Shown: one piece after another, positions 39,591 through 48,146 of the stretch
How the letters are laid out: each line of letters begins with the position of its first letter
How positions within the stretch are numbered: the stretch's first letter is position 1
Program-made: the position numbers and the translations under genes
From: Burkholderia sp. BCC1644
GTDB taxonomy: Bacteria > Pseudomonadota > Gammaproteobacteria > Burkholderiales > Burkholderiaceae
NCBI RefSeq assembly: GCF_902833225.1
Contig: NZ_CADFEI010000008.1
Coordinates: 62,001 to 126,000, forward strand
Length of the DNA: 64,000 bases
Reading direction: 5' to 3'
Notes under the pieces: model-generated
The model's database searches: none
What the model saw: the letters and a program-made list of their open reading frames with translations, nothing else
What the model was told of the DNA's origin: nothing

Positions 39591-40496
39591 ATGATCATCG
39601 ATACGCACCTGCACCCGACCAACCTCGTCGACGAGGCGTGGCGCCACACCGGCGAACCGTTTACCGGCGAACGCCTGCTGAAGATGATGGACGGCCCGTA
39701 CATCATCAACGGCAAGCCGCGCCGCATCGACATGGGCTTCATCCAGCCGCCGCCCGGCAACACCGGCTATCGCGACGGCAACCGCCGCGGCCGCGACGGC
39801 ATCCGCGACTACATGGCGTACATCGCCGAACTCACGCAGAAGTACCCGGACCGCTTCATCGGCAACTTCACGTACAACCCGCGCTGGGGCCCGGAAAACG
39901 GCGCGGCGGAGCTCGAATTCCACATCAGGGAGTACGGCTTCAAGATGGTGAAGCTGCACGCGAACATGCACGGCTACCGGCCCGATCGCGCGCTCGACTG
40001 GCTGCGCCCGGCGATGAAGGTCTGCGCGAAGTACAACATCGTCGTGCTGATTCACACCGGCGACGGGCCGTACACGATCCCGACGCAGTTCTACCCGATC
40101 ATCCGCGAGTTTCCGATGGTGAACTTCATCATCGGCCACTTCGGCATCCAGACGGGCGGCAACTACTCGTTCGAAGCATTCTGGATGGCGATGGACACGC
40201 CGAACGTGTACTGCGAATCGGGCTGGTGCTACCAGTCGCGGATCGTCGAGTTCGCGCGCGAGCTGCCGCGCAACAAGATCGTGTTCGGCACCGATTCGCC
40301 GCCGAACGAGCCCGGAATGTGGCTGCGCGAGCTGGAGATGCTGTGCGGGCCCGCGCCGCAGGGGATGGATCTCGACGAGGATGGCCTCGAGGATTACATG
40401 GGCAACAACATCGCCCGCCTCGTCGGCATCGAGCCGACCAAGCCGCCGAAAGATCTCGACGAAGCGCACCGGCGACTGACGGCGACCTACGCGTAA
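39591..40496 (+). CDS. Amidohydrolase (ACMSD-like, metal-dependent)
   Basis: This 301-residue TIM-barrel enzyme has all metal ligands of the amidohydrolase_2 family: HLH at residues 6-8, LIHTGDGP, IIGHFGIQTGG and FGTDSPPNEPG. Relatives decarboxylate aromatic or muconate-type acids (ACMSD, gamma-resorcylate decarboxylase) or hydrolyse lactones and amides. It lies 34 bp after its paralogue. Adjacent UbiD, UbiX and a metallochaperone suggest carboxylated-ring catabolism; the substrate is unknown. Confidence 0.88.
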   Translation: MIIDTHLHPTNLVDEAWRHTGEPFTGERLLKMMDGPYIINGKPRRIDMGFIQPPPGNTGYRDGNRRGRDGIRDYMAYIAELTQKYPDRFIGNFTYNPRWGPENGAAELEFHIREYGFKMVKLHANMHGYRPDRALDWLRPAMKVCAKYNIVVLIHTGDGPYTIPTQFYPIIREFPMVNFIIGHFGIQTGGNYSFEAFWMAMDTPNVYCESGWCYQSRIVEFARELPRNKIVFGTDSPPNEPGMWLRELEMLCGPAPQGMDLDEDGLEDYMGNNIARLVGIEPTKPPKDLDEAHRRLTATYA

Positions 40497-40577
40497 CGCG
40501 CCGCTTGCCGGATCGCGTGCCGCTGCGGTCATGCGCGCGATCCGGCCTTTCCTCTTCCGCATCCGACGGAGTGCATC

Positions 40578-41972
40578 ATGGCGTCCAGCTTTTTCGCCGA
40601 GCAGCAGGATTTCCACCACTTCGCGAACGCGTATCGCGAACGCTTTCCGGACGACGTGCTGACGATCGCGCAGCCGCTGTCCGCCGACCAGGACGTCACG
40701 GCCGTCGTCGCGTCGCTCGCCGCGCGCGGCCGGCACGACATGCTCGTCTGCGAACGCGTCGACGGGCTGTCGACGCCGCTCGTCACCAACGTATTTGCTT
40801 CCCGCACGCGCATCGGCCGGCTGTTCGGCGTCGACGCGAACGGGCTGTTCGACGCGTGGCAGCAGCGCGCGAACGCACCGGTCGCGCCGGTCGTCGTCCC
40901 GCACGGCCCCGTGCTCGATCAGGTGACCGAAGGCGACGCGGTGGATCTCGCGCAACTGCCGATGATCCGCCACTTCGAGACCGATCGCGGGCCGTATGTG
41001 ACCAACGCGGTGATCGTCGCCGAAGATCCGGTGACGGGCGTCGCGAACCTCAGTTACCACCGCTCGATGCCGCATGCTCGCAATGCGCTGGCGACGAGCC
41101 TGCATTCGCGCGGCCATCTGTGGCGAATGCTGCAGACCGCGAAGGCACGCGGCGACACGCTGAAAGTCGCGATGGTGATCGGCGCGCATCCGCTGTTCAT
41201 GCTCGCGGCCGCCGCGCGCGTGCCGTTCGGTGCGGACGAGCGTGCGATCGCCGGCGGGTTGTTCGGCGCGCCGCTGCAGCTCGTGCGCACACCGCGTCAC
41301 GGCATCGGCGTGCCCGCCGCCGCCGAGTTCGTGCTCGAAGGCACGATCGATCCCGACGCCCGTGCCGACGAAGGCCCGTTCGGCGAATTCACCGGCTACT
41401 CGTCGGACCGCTCGACCAACAACGTGCTGCGCATCGACGCGATGATGCGGCGCGACGACGCGTGGCTCGTCGACGTGGTCGGCGGCCCGTACGCGGAACA
41501 CCTGACGCTCGCCCGGCTGCCGCGCGAAGCCGAGATGAGCGAGAAGCTGAAGGCGCGCTTTCCTTCGGTCACCGCCATTCACTACCCGAACTCCGGCACG
41601 CACTTCCACTGCTACGTCGCGCTGAAACAGTCGCGCGACGGCGAGGCGCGCCAGATCATGCTCGCGCTGCTCGGCTGGGATCCGTACCTGAAGAACGTCG
41701 TCGCGGTCGACGCCGACGTCGACATCACCGACGACGCGCAGGTGCTGTGGGCGATCGCGACGCACTTCCAGCCGCACCGCGACCTGTTCGTCGTCGACGG
41801 CCTGCCCGGCAGCCCGCTCGATCCGTCGTCGTCGGCCGACGGCACGACGTCGCGGATGGGCATCGATGCGACGCGCGGCTCGCGCTTCGACGGCGTGCGC
41901 GCGCGGGTCGGCGACGCCGCGATGCAGCGTGCCGCGCACGTCATCGCGCAACCCGGCGGAGCATCGCGATGA
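40578..41972 (+). CDS. UbiD-family prenyl-FMN-dependent (de)carboxylase
   Basis: This 464-residue enzyme shows the UbiD core: [13 protein letters not shown] with the conserved Arg, and the [10 protein letters not shown] then [11 protein letters not shown] segment with the catalytic acidic residues. UbiD enzymes reversibly decarboxylate aromatic, heteroaromatic or alpha,beta-unsaturated acids using prenylated FMN. The adjacent ubiX-type gene supplies the cofactor. It is probably a substrate-specific catabolic member rather than the ubiquinone enzyme. Its stop overlaps the next start (ATGA). Confidence 0.9.
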   Translation: MASSFFAEQQDFHHFANAYRERFPDDVLTIAQPLSADQDVTAVVASLAARGRHDMLVCERVDGLSTPLVTNVFASRTRIGRLFGVDANGLFDAWQQRANAPVAPVVVPHGPVLDQVTEGDAVDLAQLPMIRHFETDRGPYVTNAVIVAEDPVTGVANLSYHRSMPHARNALATSLHSRGHLWRMLQTAKARGDTLKVAMVIGAHPLFMLAAAARVPFGADERAIAGGLFGAPLQLVRTPRHGIGVPAAAEFVLEGTIDPDARADEGPFGEFTGYSSDRSTNNVLRIDAMMRRDDAWLVDVVGGPYAEHLTLARLPREAEMSEKLKARFPSVTAIHYPNSGTHFHCYVALKQSRDGEARQIMLALLGWDPYLKNVVAVDADVDITDDAQVLWAIATHFQPHRDLFVVDGLPGSPLDPSSSADGTTSRMGIDATRGSRFDGVRARVGDAAMQRAAHVIAQPGGASR

Positions 41973-42571
41973 GCACGCGGCGGCTCGTGGTCGGCATCAG
42001 CGGCGCATCCGGCTTCGTGTACGGGATGCGGCTGCTCGCGCTGCTGCGCGAGCTCGACATCGAGACGCACGTGGTCGTGTCGCGCGCCGCCGCGCTGACG
42101 ATGGCGCACGAGACCGATTTCAAGCTATCGGACATCGCCGCACGCGCAAGCGTGCTGTACCGGAGCGACGACATCGCCGCGTCGATTTCGAGCGGCTCGT
42201 TCCGCACGCTCGGGATGATCGTCGCGCCGTGCTCGATGAAGACGCTTGCCGAGATCGCCAGCGGCCTGTCGTCCGGCCTGATCTCGCGCGCGGCCGACGT
42301 CGTGCTGAAGGAGCGCCGCCGGCTCGTGCTGCTCGCCCGCGAGACGCCGTACACGCTCACGCACCTGCGCAACATGGCCACCGTCACGGAGATGGGCGCG
42401 ATCGTCGCGCCACCCGTGCCGGCGTTCTATGCGCGCCCCGCCTCGCTCGACCAGATGATCGACCACACGCTCGGCCGCGTGCTCGACCTGTTCGACCTCG
42501 ATTCACGCACCGTCCATCGCTGGAAAGAAAGCGAATCTCAGCCCAACCGACTCAACGGAGACGCATCATGA
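41969..42571 (+). CDS. UbiX-family flavin prenyltransferase
   Basis: The 200-residue flavoprotein begins [20 protein letters not shown], has [20 protein letters not shown] and ends with the helix that includes [15 protein letters not shown]. UbiX makes prenyl-FMN from FMN and dimethylallyl phosphate for its UbiD partner. It is translationally coupled to ubiD (ATGA) and to the following CobW gene (ATGA). The C-terminal tail of about 20 residues is longer than usual. Confidence 0.92.
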   Translation: MSTRRLVVGISGASGFVYGMRLLALLRELDIETHVVVSRAAALTMAHETDFKLSDIAARASVLYRSDDIAASISSGSFRTLGMIVAPCSMKTLAEIASGLSSGLISRAADVVLKERRRLVLLARETPYTLTHLRNMATVTEMGAIVAPPVPAFYARPASLDQMIDHTLGRVLDLFDLDSRTVHRWKESESQPNRLNGDAS

Positions 42572-43692
42572 CCCACATCCACACCACCCACAGCGACGTC
42601 GAGAAGATTCCGGTCACCGTGCTCACGGGCTTTCTCGGCGCGGGCAAGACCACGCTGCTGAACTACATCCTGCGCGAGAAGCACGGCCGCAAGATCGCGG
42701 TGATCGAGAACGAGTTCGGCGAGATCGGCATCGACGGCGGGCTCGTGCTCGAATCGACCGAGGAAATCTACGAGATGACGAACGGCTGCGTGTGCTGCGT
42801 CGGCGCGGTGCGCGAGGATCTCGTGCGGATCGTGCGGATGCTCGTCGCGCGCCCCGACCGGCTCGATCACATCATCGTCGAGACGAGCGGGCTTGCCGAT
42901 CCCTATCCGGTCGCGCAGACCTTCTTCCTCGACGATCCGATCGCGAAGGAAGTCGCGCTCGACGCGGTCGTCACGATGGTCGATGCGAAACATATTCGCG
43001 CGCACCTCGACGATCTCGTGCTCGACGGCCGCGACAACCAGGCCGTCGACCAGATCGTCTGCGCGGACCGGATCGTCATAAACAAGGTCGATCTCGTCGA
43101 CACACCGGACGTCGATGCGCTGACCACACGGCTGCGCACGCTGAACACGACGGCCGAGATCGTCACGTCGAGCTATGCGCAGGTCGATCTCGACCGCATC
43201 CTCGGGATCGGCGCGAACGAATTCGCGCAGATCCTCGTCGAGAGCGACGGGCTGCACGCCGATGAACCGCATGCGGACGAGCACGCGCACGGCCACGACG
43301 AACACGAAGACCACGGCGACCATGCGCACGACGGTCACGCCGCGCACGCGCACGACGAGGACCACGACCATCACGAGCACGACGAAAGCGTGTCGTCGGT
43401 CGGCATCGAAGTCGACTCGGACGTCGATCTCGACGCGCTCGAAGCATGGCTCGGCGAGCTGCGCCGTGCCGACACCGCGAACCTGTTCCGGATGAAGGGC
43501 ATTCTCGCCGTGCAGGGCCGCGCGCAGCGCTACGTGTTGCAGGGCGTGCATGGCGTGATCGAACTGCGCGCCGCGCAGGCGTGGGGGTGCGAGCCGCGCT
43601 CGTCGCGCATCGTTTTCATCGGCCGCGATCTCGATCGCGCCGCGCTGACCGACCGTTTCCATGCCTGTCTCGCCACGCCGGTCGCGGCCTGA
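42568..43692 (+). CDS. CobW/COG0523 family GTP-binding metallochaperone
   Basis: This 374-residue GTPase has the P-loop GFLGAGKTT (residues 21-29), the metal motif NGCVCC (CxCC), VETSGLADP and the base motif NKVD. A His/Asp-rich stretch at residues about 229-275 could bind Zn, Ni or another divalent metal. The C-terminal CobW_C domain follows. The start overlaps the ubiX-type stop (ATGA). It may load metal into the two amidohydrolases or the deaminase of this cluster (inference from context). Confidence 0.9.
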   Translation: MTHIHTTHSDVEKIPVTVLTGFLGAGKTTLLNYILREKHGRKIAVIENEFGEIGIDGGLVLESTEEIYEMTNGCVCCVGAVREDLVRIVRMLVARPDRLDHIIVETSGLADPYPVAQTFFLDDPIAKEVALDAVVTMVDAKHIRAHLDDLVLDGRDNQAVDQIVCADRIVINKVDLVDTPDVDALTTRLRTLNTTAEIVTSSYAQVDLDRILGIGANEFAQILVESDGLHADEPHADEHAHGHDEHEDHGDHAHDGHAAHAHDEDHDHHEHDESVSSVGIEVDSDVDLDALEAWLGELRRADTANLFRMKGILAVQGRAQRYVLQGVHGVIELRAAQAWGCEPRSSRIVFIGRDLDRAALTDRFHACLATPVAA

Positions 43693-43753
43693 CGGGCACA
43701 CCAGGCGGGCGCGCCACGCGCCCGCCCGATAACGAACCTCAGGAGACACGCCC

Positions 43754-45127
43754 ATGAACTCTGCTTCACATCCCGTCGATCGGGTCCTGCCGCGCCGCCA
43801 GATGCTGACGCTCGGCCTGCAGCACATGCTCGTCGCCTATATCGGCGCGATCGCGGTGCCGCTGATCGTCGCATCGGCGTTGAAGATGTCGCCCGCCGAC
43901 ACGACCGTGCTGATCAGCACCGCGCTGTTCTGTTCCGGCATCTCGACGATCCTGCAGACGGTCGGCATCTGGAAGCTCGGCGTGCGCCTGCCGATCCTGC
44001 AGGGCGTCGCGTTCAGCAGCGTCGGCCCGGTGATCGCGATCGGGCTGACGCCGGGCGTGGGGTTCGCCGGCGTGTGCGGCGCGGTGATCGGCGCGGGCAT
44101 CATCACGACCTTCGCCGCGCCCTTGATCGGCCGGCTGCGCCGCCTGTTCCCGCCGGTCGTGACGGGCTGCATCGTCACCGTGATCGGGCTGCAGCTGTTT
44201 CCGGTCGCATACCAGTGGGCCGGCGGCGGCGACGCGGCGAAGCTGCAGTTCGGCGAGCTGTCGTTCCTCGCGGTCGCGCTCGTTGTCGCGGTCGTGATCC
44301 TCGCGGTCAACCGTTTCGCGAACGCGTTCCTGCGCAACCTGTCGGTGCTGATCGGGCTCGTCGCCGGCAGCCTGCTCGCGATCGCGCTCGGAATGGGCAA
44401 CTTCACGAACGTGGCGGCCGCGCCGTGGTTCACCGTGCCCTACCCGTTCCACTTCGGCACGCCGGTGTTCGCGATCGTGCCGGTGCTGACGATGGTCGTC
44501 GTGATGATCGTGCAGATGGTCGAATCGATGGGCCTGTTCGTCGCGATCGGCGACATCGTCGAGAAGCAGGTCAGCGAGGAAGATGTCGTGCGCGGGCTCC
44601 GTGCGAACGGTGTCGCGAGCGCGATCGCCGGCACGTTCGCCGCGTTCCCGTTCATCGCGTTCATGGAGAACGTCGGGCTCGTGATCCTGACCGGCGTGCG
44701 CAGCCGCTGGATCGTCGCGGTCAGCGGCGCGCTGATGTGCATCGTCGCACTCGTGCCGAAGATCGGCGCGATCGTCGCGTCGACGCCGTCGGCCGCGCTC
44801 GGCGGCGCGGGCATTGCGATGTTCGGCGTGGTCGTCGCGGCCGGTGTGCAAACGCTCGCGAAAGTCGATTTCGAGAACAACCGCTACAACGTGCTGATCG
44901 TCGGCTTCACGATCGCCACCGCGCTGATTCCGGTGATGGCGCCGAAGGTGTTCGCGCACATGCCCGACTGGACGCAGCCGTTCCTGCATAGCGGCGTCGT
45001 GCTCGCGTGCCTCGTGTCGGTCCTGCTCAATGCGCTGCTCAATGGCGTGCCGGCGGCGGAACCCGTCGAATCGCACGTCCATGCCGACGCCGCGCACCGC
45101 AGCGGGATGGCGCGCGAGTGCGACTGA
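43754..45127 (+). CDS. NCS2-family nucleobase:cation symporter (xanthine/uracil-like permease)
   Basis: This 457-residue permease has 12-14 membrane segments and the NCS2 features LQHMLVAYIGAIAVPLIV in TM1 and ESMGLFVAIGDIV in TM8, with TSKGMA-type sites absent. NCS2 carriers import xanthine, uric acid, uracil or related heterocycles. A good GGAG site precedes the ATG. Its place in the run suggests it imports the pathway substrate, probably a heterocycle or its acid. Confidence 0.9.
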   Translation: MNSASHPVDRVLPRRQMLTLGLQHMLVAYIGAIAVPLIVASALKMSPADTTVLISTALFCSGISTILQTVGIWKLGVRLPILQGVAFSSVGPVIAIGLTPGVGFAGVCGAVIGAGIITTFAAPLIGRLRRLFPPVVTGCIVTVIGLQLFPVAYQWAGGGDAAKLQFGELSFLAVALVVAVVILAVNRFANAFLRNLSVLIGLVAGSLLAIALGMGNFTNVAAAPWFTVPYPFHFGTPVFAIVPVLTMVVVMIVQMVESMGLFVAIGDIVEKQVSEEDVVRGLRANGVASAIAGTFAAFPFIAFMENVGLVILTGVRSRWIVAVSGALMCIVALVPKIGAIVASTPSAALGGAGIAMFGVVVAAGVQTLAKVDFENNRYNVLIVGFTIATALIPVMAPKVFAHMPDWTQPFLHSGVVLACLVSVLLNALLNGVPAAEPVESHVHADAAHRSGMARECD

Positions 45128-45214
45128 CCGGCTTCCTGCCGCGCGCGGCATCGAGCCTGCGCGCGGCGCCTGACGAACAACGACCCGACAATCCGAATCC
45201 GAGGAGACCCGACC

Positions 45215-46597
45215 ATGAGCGTTCCTTCTTCTTCGCTGCTGATCCGCAACCCGATCGCGGTCATGAGCGGCCGCGCCGGCGATGCCGCGCGGCTCGGCCA
45301 GGCCGACCTGCGCATCCGCGACGGCCGGATCGAGACGATCGCGCCCGGTCTCGCGCCGCTGCCCGGCGAACGCGTGATCGATGCGAGCAACTGCGTCGTC
45401 TATCCGGGGTGGGTCAACACGCACCATCACCTGTTCCAGAACCTGCTGAAAGGCGTGCCGGCCGGCATCAACGCCGACCTGCAGGAATGGCTCGCCGCCG
45501 TGCCGTATCCGCGCGTCGCGCGCTTCACGCCGGAACTCGCGCGCATCGCGGCACGGCTCGGCTTCGCGGAACTGCTGCTGTCCGGCGTGACGACCTGCGC
45601 GGACCATCACTACCTGTATCACGCAGGCGGCACGACCGAAACCGGCGACCTGCTGTTCGACGAAGCGGCCAGCTTCGGGATGCGCTTCGTGCTGTGCCGC
45701 GGCGGCGCACTGCAGGCGGCCGGCGATCATCCGGGCTTCGCCGGCACCGCGCTGCAGCCTGAAACGCTCGACCAGATGCTCGCGGATATCGAGCGGCTGA
45801 AGGCGCGCCATCACGATGCGGGCCCGGCATCGATGCGCCGCGTGGTCGTCGCGCCGACGACGCCGACCTTCTCGCTGCCGCCCGGCCTGCTGCCCGAAGT
45901 TGCGCGTGCGGCGCGCGGCATGGGCCTGCGGCTGCATTCGCATTTGTCGGAAACGACACGTTATGTCGATTTCTGCCGCGAGCGATTCGGCAAGCTGCCC
46001 GTCGAATTCGTCGCCGAGCACGAATGGCTCGGCAACGACGTGTGGTTCGCGCACCTGGTTCACCTCGAAGCGAGCGAGATCGCGATGCTCGCGGAAACGG
46101 GCACCGGCTGCTCGCACTGCCCCGTCAGCAACGCACGGCTCGGCAGCGGCATCGCGCCCGCACCGCGCATGGCGGCGGCCGGCGTGCCGGTGTCGCTCGG
46201 CGTCGACGGCGTCGCGTCGAACGAATCGGGCAGCATGACGCACGAAGCGAATTTCGCGTGGCTCGTCCATCGCGCCGCGCAGGGCGCGTCGGCCACCACG
46301 GTCGAGGAGGTGCTGCACTGGGGCACGCAAGGCGGCGCGCGCGTGCTCGGGCTCGATGCGGTCGGCACACTCGCCGTCGGACAGGCCGCCGATCTCGTGC
46401 TGTACGACGTAAGCGGCCCGCGCTTCAACGGCTTCCACGACTACGCAATCGCACCCGTCACGGCCGGCGAACCGGCGCCGGTGAAGTACAACATCGTGAA
46501 TGGCCGCGTCGTCGTGGACAACGGCGAGATTCCCGGCCTCGATCTGGCTGCGCTGCGCCGCGCCGCGGTCGATGCGGTGCGGCAGTTGCTCGACTGA
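45215..46597 (+). CDS. Amidohydrolase-family deaminase (8-oxoguanine deaminase-like)
   Basis: The 460-residue enzyme has the TRZ/ATZ amidohydrolase motif set: VNTHHHLFQN (HxH), HSHLSETTRY, FAHLVHLEAS and the metal Asp in LGVDGVASNES. It resembles 8-oxoguanine deaminases and s-triazine or cytosine-type deaminases, which remove exocyclic amino groups hydrolytically. The cluster carries an NCS2 permease, which fits a heterocyclic substrate. The ATG lies downstream of AGGAGA. The precise substrate is uncertain. Confidence 0.85.
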   Translation: MSVPSSSLLIRNPIAVMSGRAGDAARLGQADLRIRDGRIETIAPGLAPLPGERVIDASNCVVYPGWVNTHHHLFQNLLKGVPAGINADLQEWLAAVPYPRVARFTPELARIAARLGFAELLLSGVTTCADHHYLYHAGGTTETGDLLFDEAASFGMRFVLCRGGALQAAGDHPGFAGTALQPETLDQMLADIERLKARHHDAGPASMRRVVVAPTTPTFSLPPGLLPEVARAARGMGLRLHSHLSETTRYVDFCRERFGKLPVEFVAEHEWLGNDVWFAHLVHLEASEIAMLAETGTGCSHCPVSNARLGSGIAPAPRMAAAGVPVSLGVDGVASNESGSMTHEANFAWLVHRAAQGASATTVEEVLHWGTQGGARVLGLDAVGTLAVGQAADLVLYDVSGPRFNGFHDYAIAPVTAGEPAPVKYNIVNGRVVVDNGEIPGLDLAALRRAAVDAVRQLLD

Positions 46598-46611
46598 ACG
46601 GAGATCATGCG

Positions 46612-47337
46612 ATGAATCCACGCATCCGCATCGGTATTCTCACGCCGTCGTCGAACACCGCGCTCGAACCGCTGACGACGGAGATCGTCGCCGGCCTGCC
46701 GAACGTCAGCGTCCATTTCGCGCGCTTCACCGTGACCGAGATCGCGTTGAGCGCGGCCGCGCTCGACCAGTTCGACGCGGAACGCATCCTCGTCGCGGCG
46801 CGGCAGCTTGCCGATGCACGTGTCGACGTGATCGGCTGGAGCGGCACGTCGGCCGGCTGGCTCGGTTTCGAACGCGACGCCGCGCTGTGCCGGAGCATCG
46901 CGAAGGCGACCGGCATCCCGGCGACGACATCGGTGCTCGCGCTGAACGAGCTGCTCGAACGCACCGGCGTGCGGCGGCTCGGCCTCGTCACGCCGTATCT
47001 CGACGACGTGCAGCAGCGGATCGTGCGCCAGTACGCGCAGCTCGGCATCGATTGCGTGGCCGAGCAGCATCTCGGGCTGCGCGACAACTACAGCTTCGCG
47101 GAAGTGCCCGATACGCAGTTGGCGGCATTGATGCGCAAGACGGCGCAGGCACGGCCGGATGCGGTCGTCACGTTCTGCACGAACCTGCATGCCGCGCATC
47201 TGGTCGGGCCGTTCGAGCAGGCGACGGGAATCGCGGCTTACGACACCGTGTCGACCGTCGTGTGGAAGGCGTTGACGATGGCCGGTGTCGATACGCGCGT
47301 GCTGGCGCGGTGGGGGAAGCTGTTCGCGATGCGTTGA
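46612..47337 (+). CDS. Asp/Glu racemase-fold enzyme (maleate isomerase / arylmalonate decarboxylase family)
   Basis: This 241-residue protein begins RIRIGILTPSSNTALEP, typical of the maleate cis-trans isomerase family. It keeps one catalytic cysteine, Cys189 (VTFCTNLHA), but the other position reads GWSGTSAGW (Gly78-Thr79-Ser80) without Cys. That arrangement resembles arylmalonate decarboxylase, which uses one Cys and a GTS oxyanion loop. It may therefore decarboxylate or isomerise a small acid at the end of the pathway. GGAG precedes the ATG. Confidence 0.8.
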   Translation: MNPRIRIGILTPSSNTALEPLTTEIVAGLPNVSVHFARFTVTEIALSAAALDQFDAERILVAARQLADARVDVIGWSGTSAGWLGFERDAALCRSIAKATGIPATTSVLALNELLERTGVRRLGLVTPYLDDVQQRIVRQYAQLGIDCVAEQHLGLRDNYSFAEVPDTQLAALMRKTAQARPDAVVTFCTNLHAAHLVGPFEQATGIAAYDTVSTVVWKALTMAGVDTRVLARWGKLFAMR

Positions 47338-47351
47338 GCGGGCTGCGAACG

Positions 47352-47380
47352 ACGCCCGGCGCCATCCGCGCACCGGGCGT
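47352..47380. terminator. Hairpin ending the catabolic cluster
   Basis: ACGCCCGG (47352-47359) pairs with CCGGGCGT (47373-47380) around 13 bases, between the convergent racemase-fold gene and the SUKH-like gene. Confidence 0.5.
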
Positions 47381-47386
47381 ATTCGA

Positions 47387-48112
47387 TCATCGCTTGTCGG
47401 CTTCCTCGACGAAGATCTCGAACCACGCGTTCATGACGGCCCAGAAGTCCACCGGCTCGAGGTCGGTCGGATTCTCGTGCCACCAGATCCGCCCTGCATC
47501 GCTGCCGTCGCCGGCGCTGTCGCGCAGGTCGAGGCACAGATAGTCGCCGCCGCCGTTCTGGAACACCGTCCACACCAGGTCCGGGTTCACGCCCAGCTTG
47601 CGCGTCTCGTCGGGCGTCAGGTCGAGCTTGTCGGTCAGCGCGGCCTGATCGCCGACCGGCAGCGGGCCCATCGAGTTGGCGGGGAAAAAGGTCCAGCCGT
47701 TATGCGTGAACTGGAAGAAGCTGCGCAGATCGTCGGGCAACGCGCGCCAAAGCGGCATGTCGTCCGATACGAGATCGCCGAGCGGCGGATGCCCGACGAA
47801 GAAGTTCAGATCGTCCTGTTCGACCGTGTACGGATAAAGCAGGCAGAGATCGCCGTTTTCCTTCTGGAATACCGCCGGGCGCCGCAGCTTCTCGTCGAAG
47901 AACTTCTCGACCGCCGGCAAGCGGCCGGTGACGCCGGCCCACATCTTCGCGAGCCAGTTGCCCAGCGCGGCATCGGGCGTATCCAGCAGCACGCGCCATG
48001 CGGTCGGCACCGTCACGTCGGCGGGAATCTCGTTCGACGCGAGCCAGGCCCGGCCCTGCCACTTGAAACGCTTCAGTTCGGCCGCGTAAGCCGCTGCGGA
48101 TAGATCAATCAT
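47387..48112 (-). CDS. SUKH/SMI1-like putative immunity protein
   Basis: The 241-residue cytosolic protein has the mixed acidic/aromatic character of SMI1/KNR4 (SUKH) proteins: LPDDLRSFFQFTHNGWTFFPANS, VWTVFQNGGGDYLCLDLRD, GRIWWHENPTD and DFWAVMNAWFEIFVEE. SUKH proteins commonly neutralise nuclease toxins of polymorphic and T6SS systems. It follows the HNH nuclease effector gene by 34 bp in the same direction, so immunity to that effector is the natural inference. Confidence 0.78.
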   Translation of the reverse strand: MIDLSAAAYAAELKRFKWQGRAWLASNEIPADVTVPTAWRVLLDTPDAALGNWLAKMWAGVTGRLPAVEKFFDEKLRRPAVFQKENGDLCLLYPYTVEQDDLNFFVGHPPLGDLVSDDMPLWRALPDDLRSFFQFTHNGWTFFPANSMGPLPVGDQAALTDKLDLTPDETRKLGVNPDLVWTVFQNGGGDYLCLDLRDSAGDGSDAGRIWWHENPTDLEPVDFWAVMNAWFEIFVEEADKR

Positions 48113-48146
48113 TGCGATTCACCATTGAATTCGTCATCGGAGCATT

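Noticed and set aside
41969-42571. UbiD/UbiX pair as the ubiquinone biosynthesis enzymes
   Set aside because: The genes are coupled within a catabolic run with a LysR regulator and permease, so a substrate-specific role is more likely.
43754-45127. NCS2 permease as a plain uracil permease (UraA)
   Set aside because: Specificity cannot be set from sequence reading, and the catabolic context argues against a housekeeping uracil carrier.
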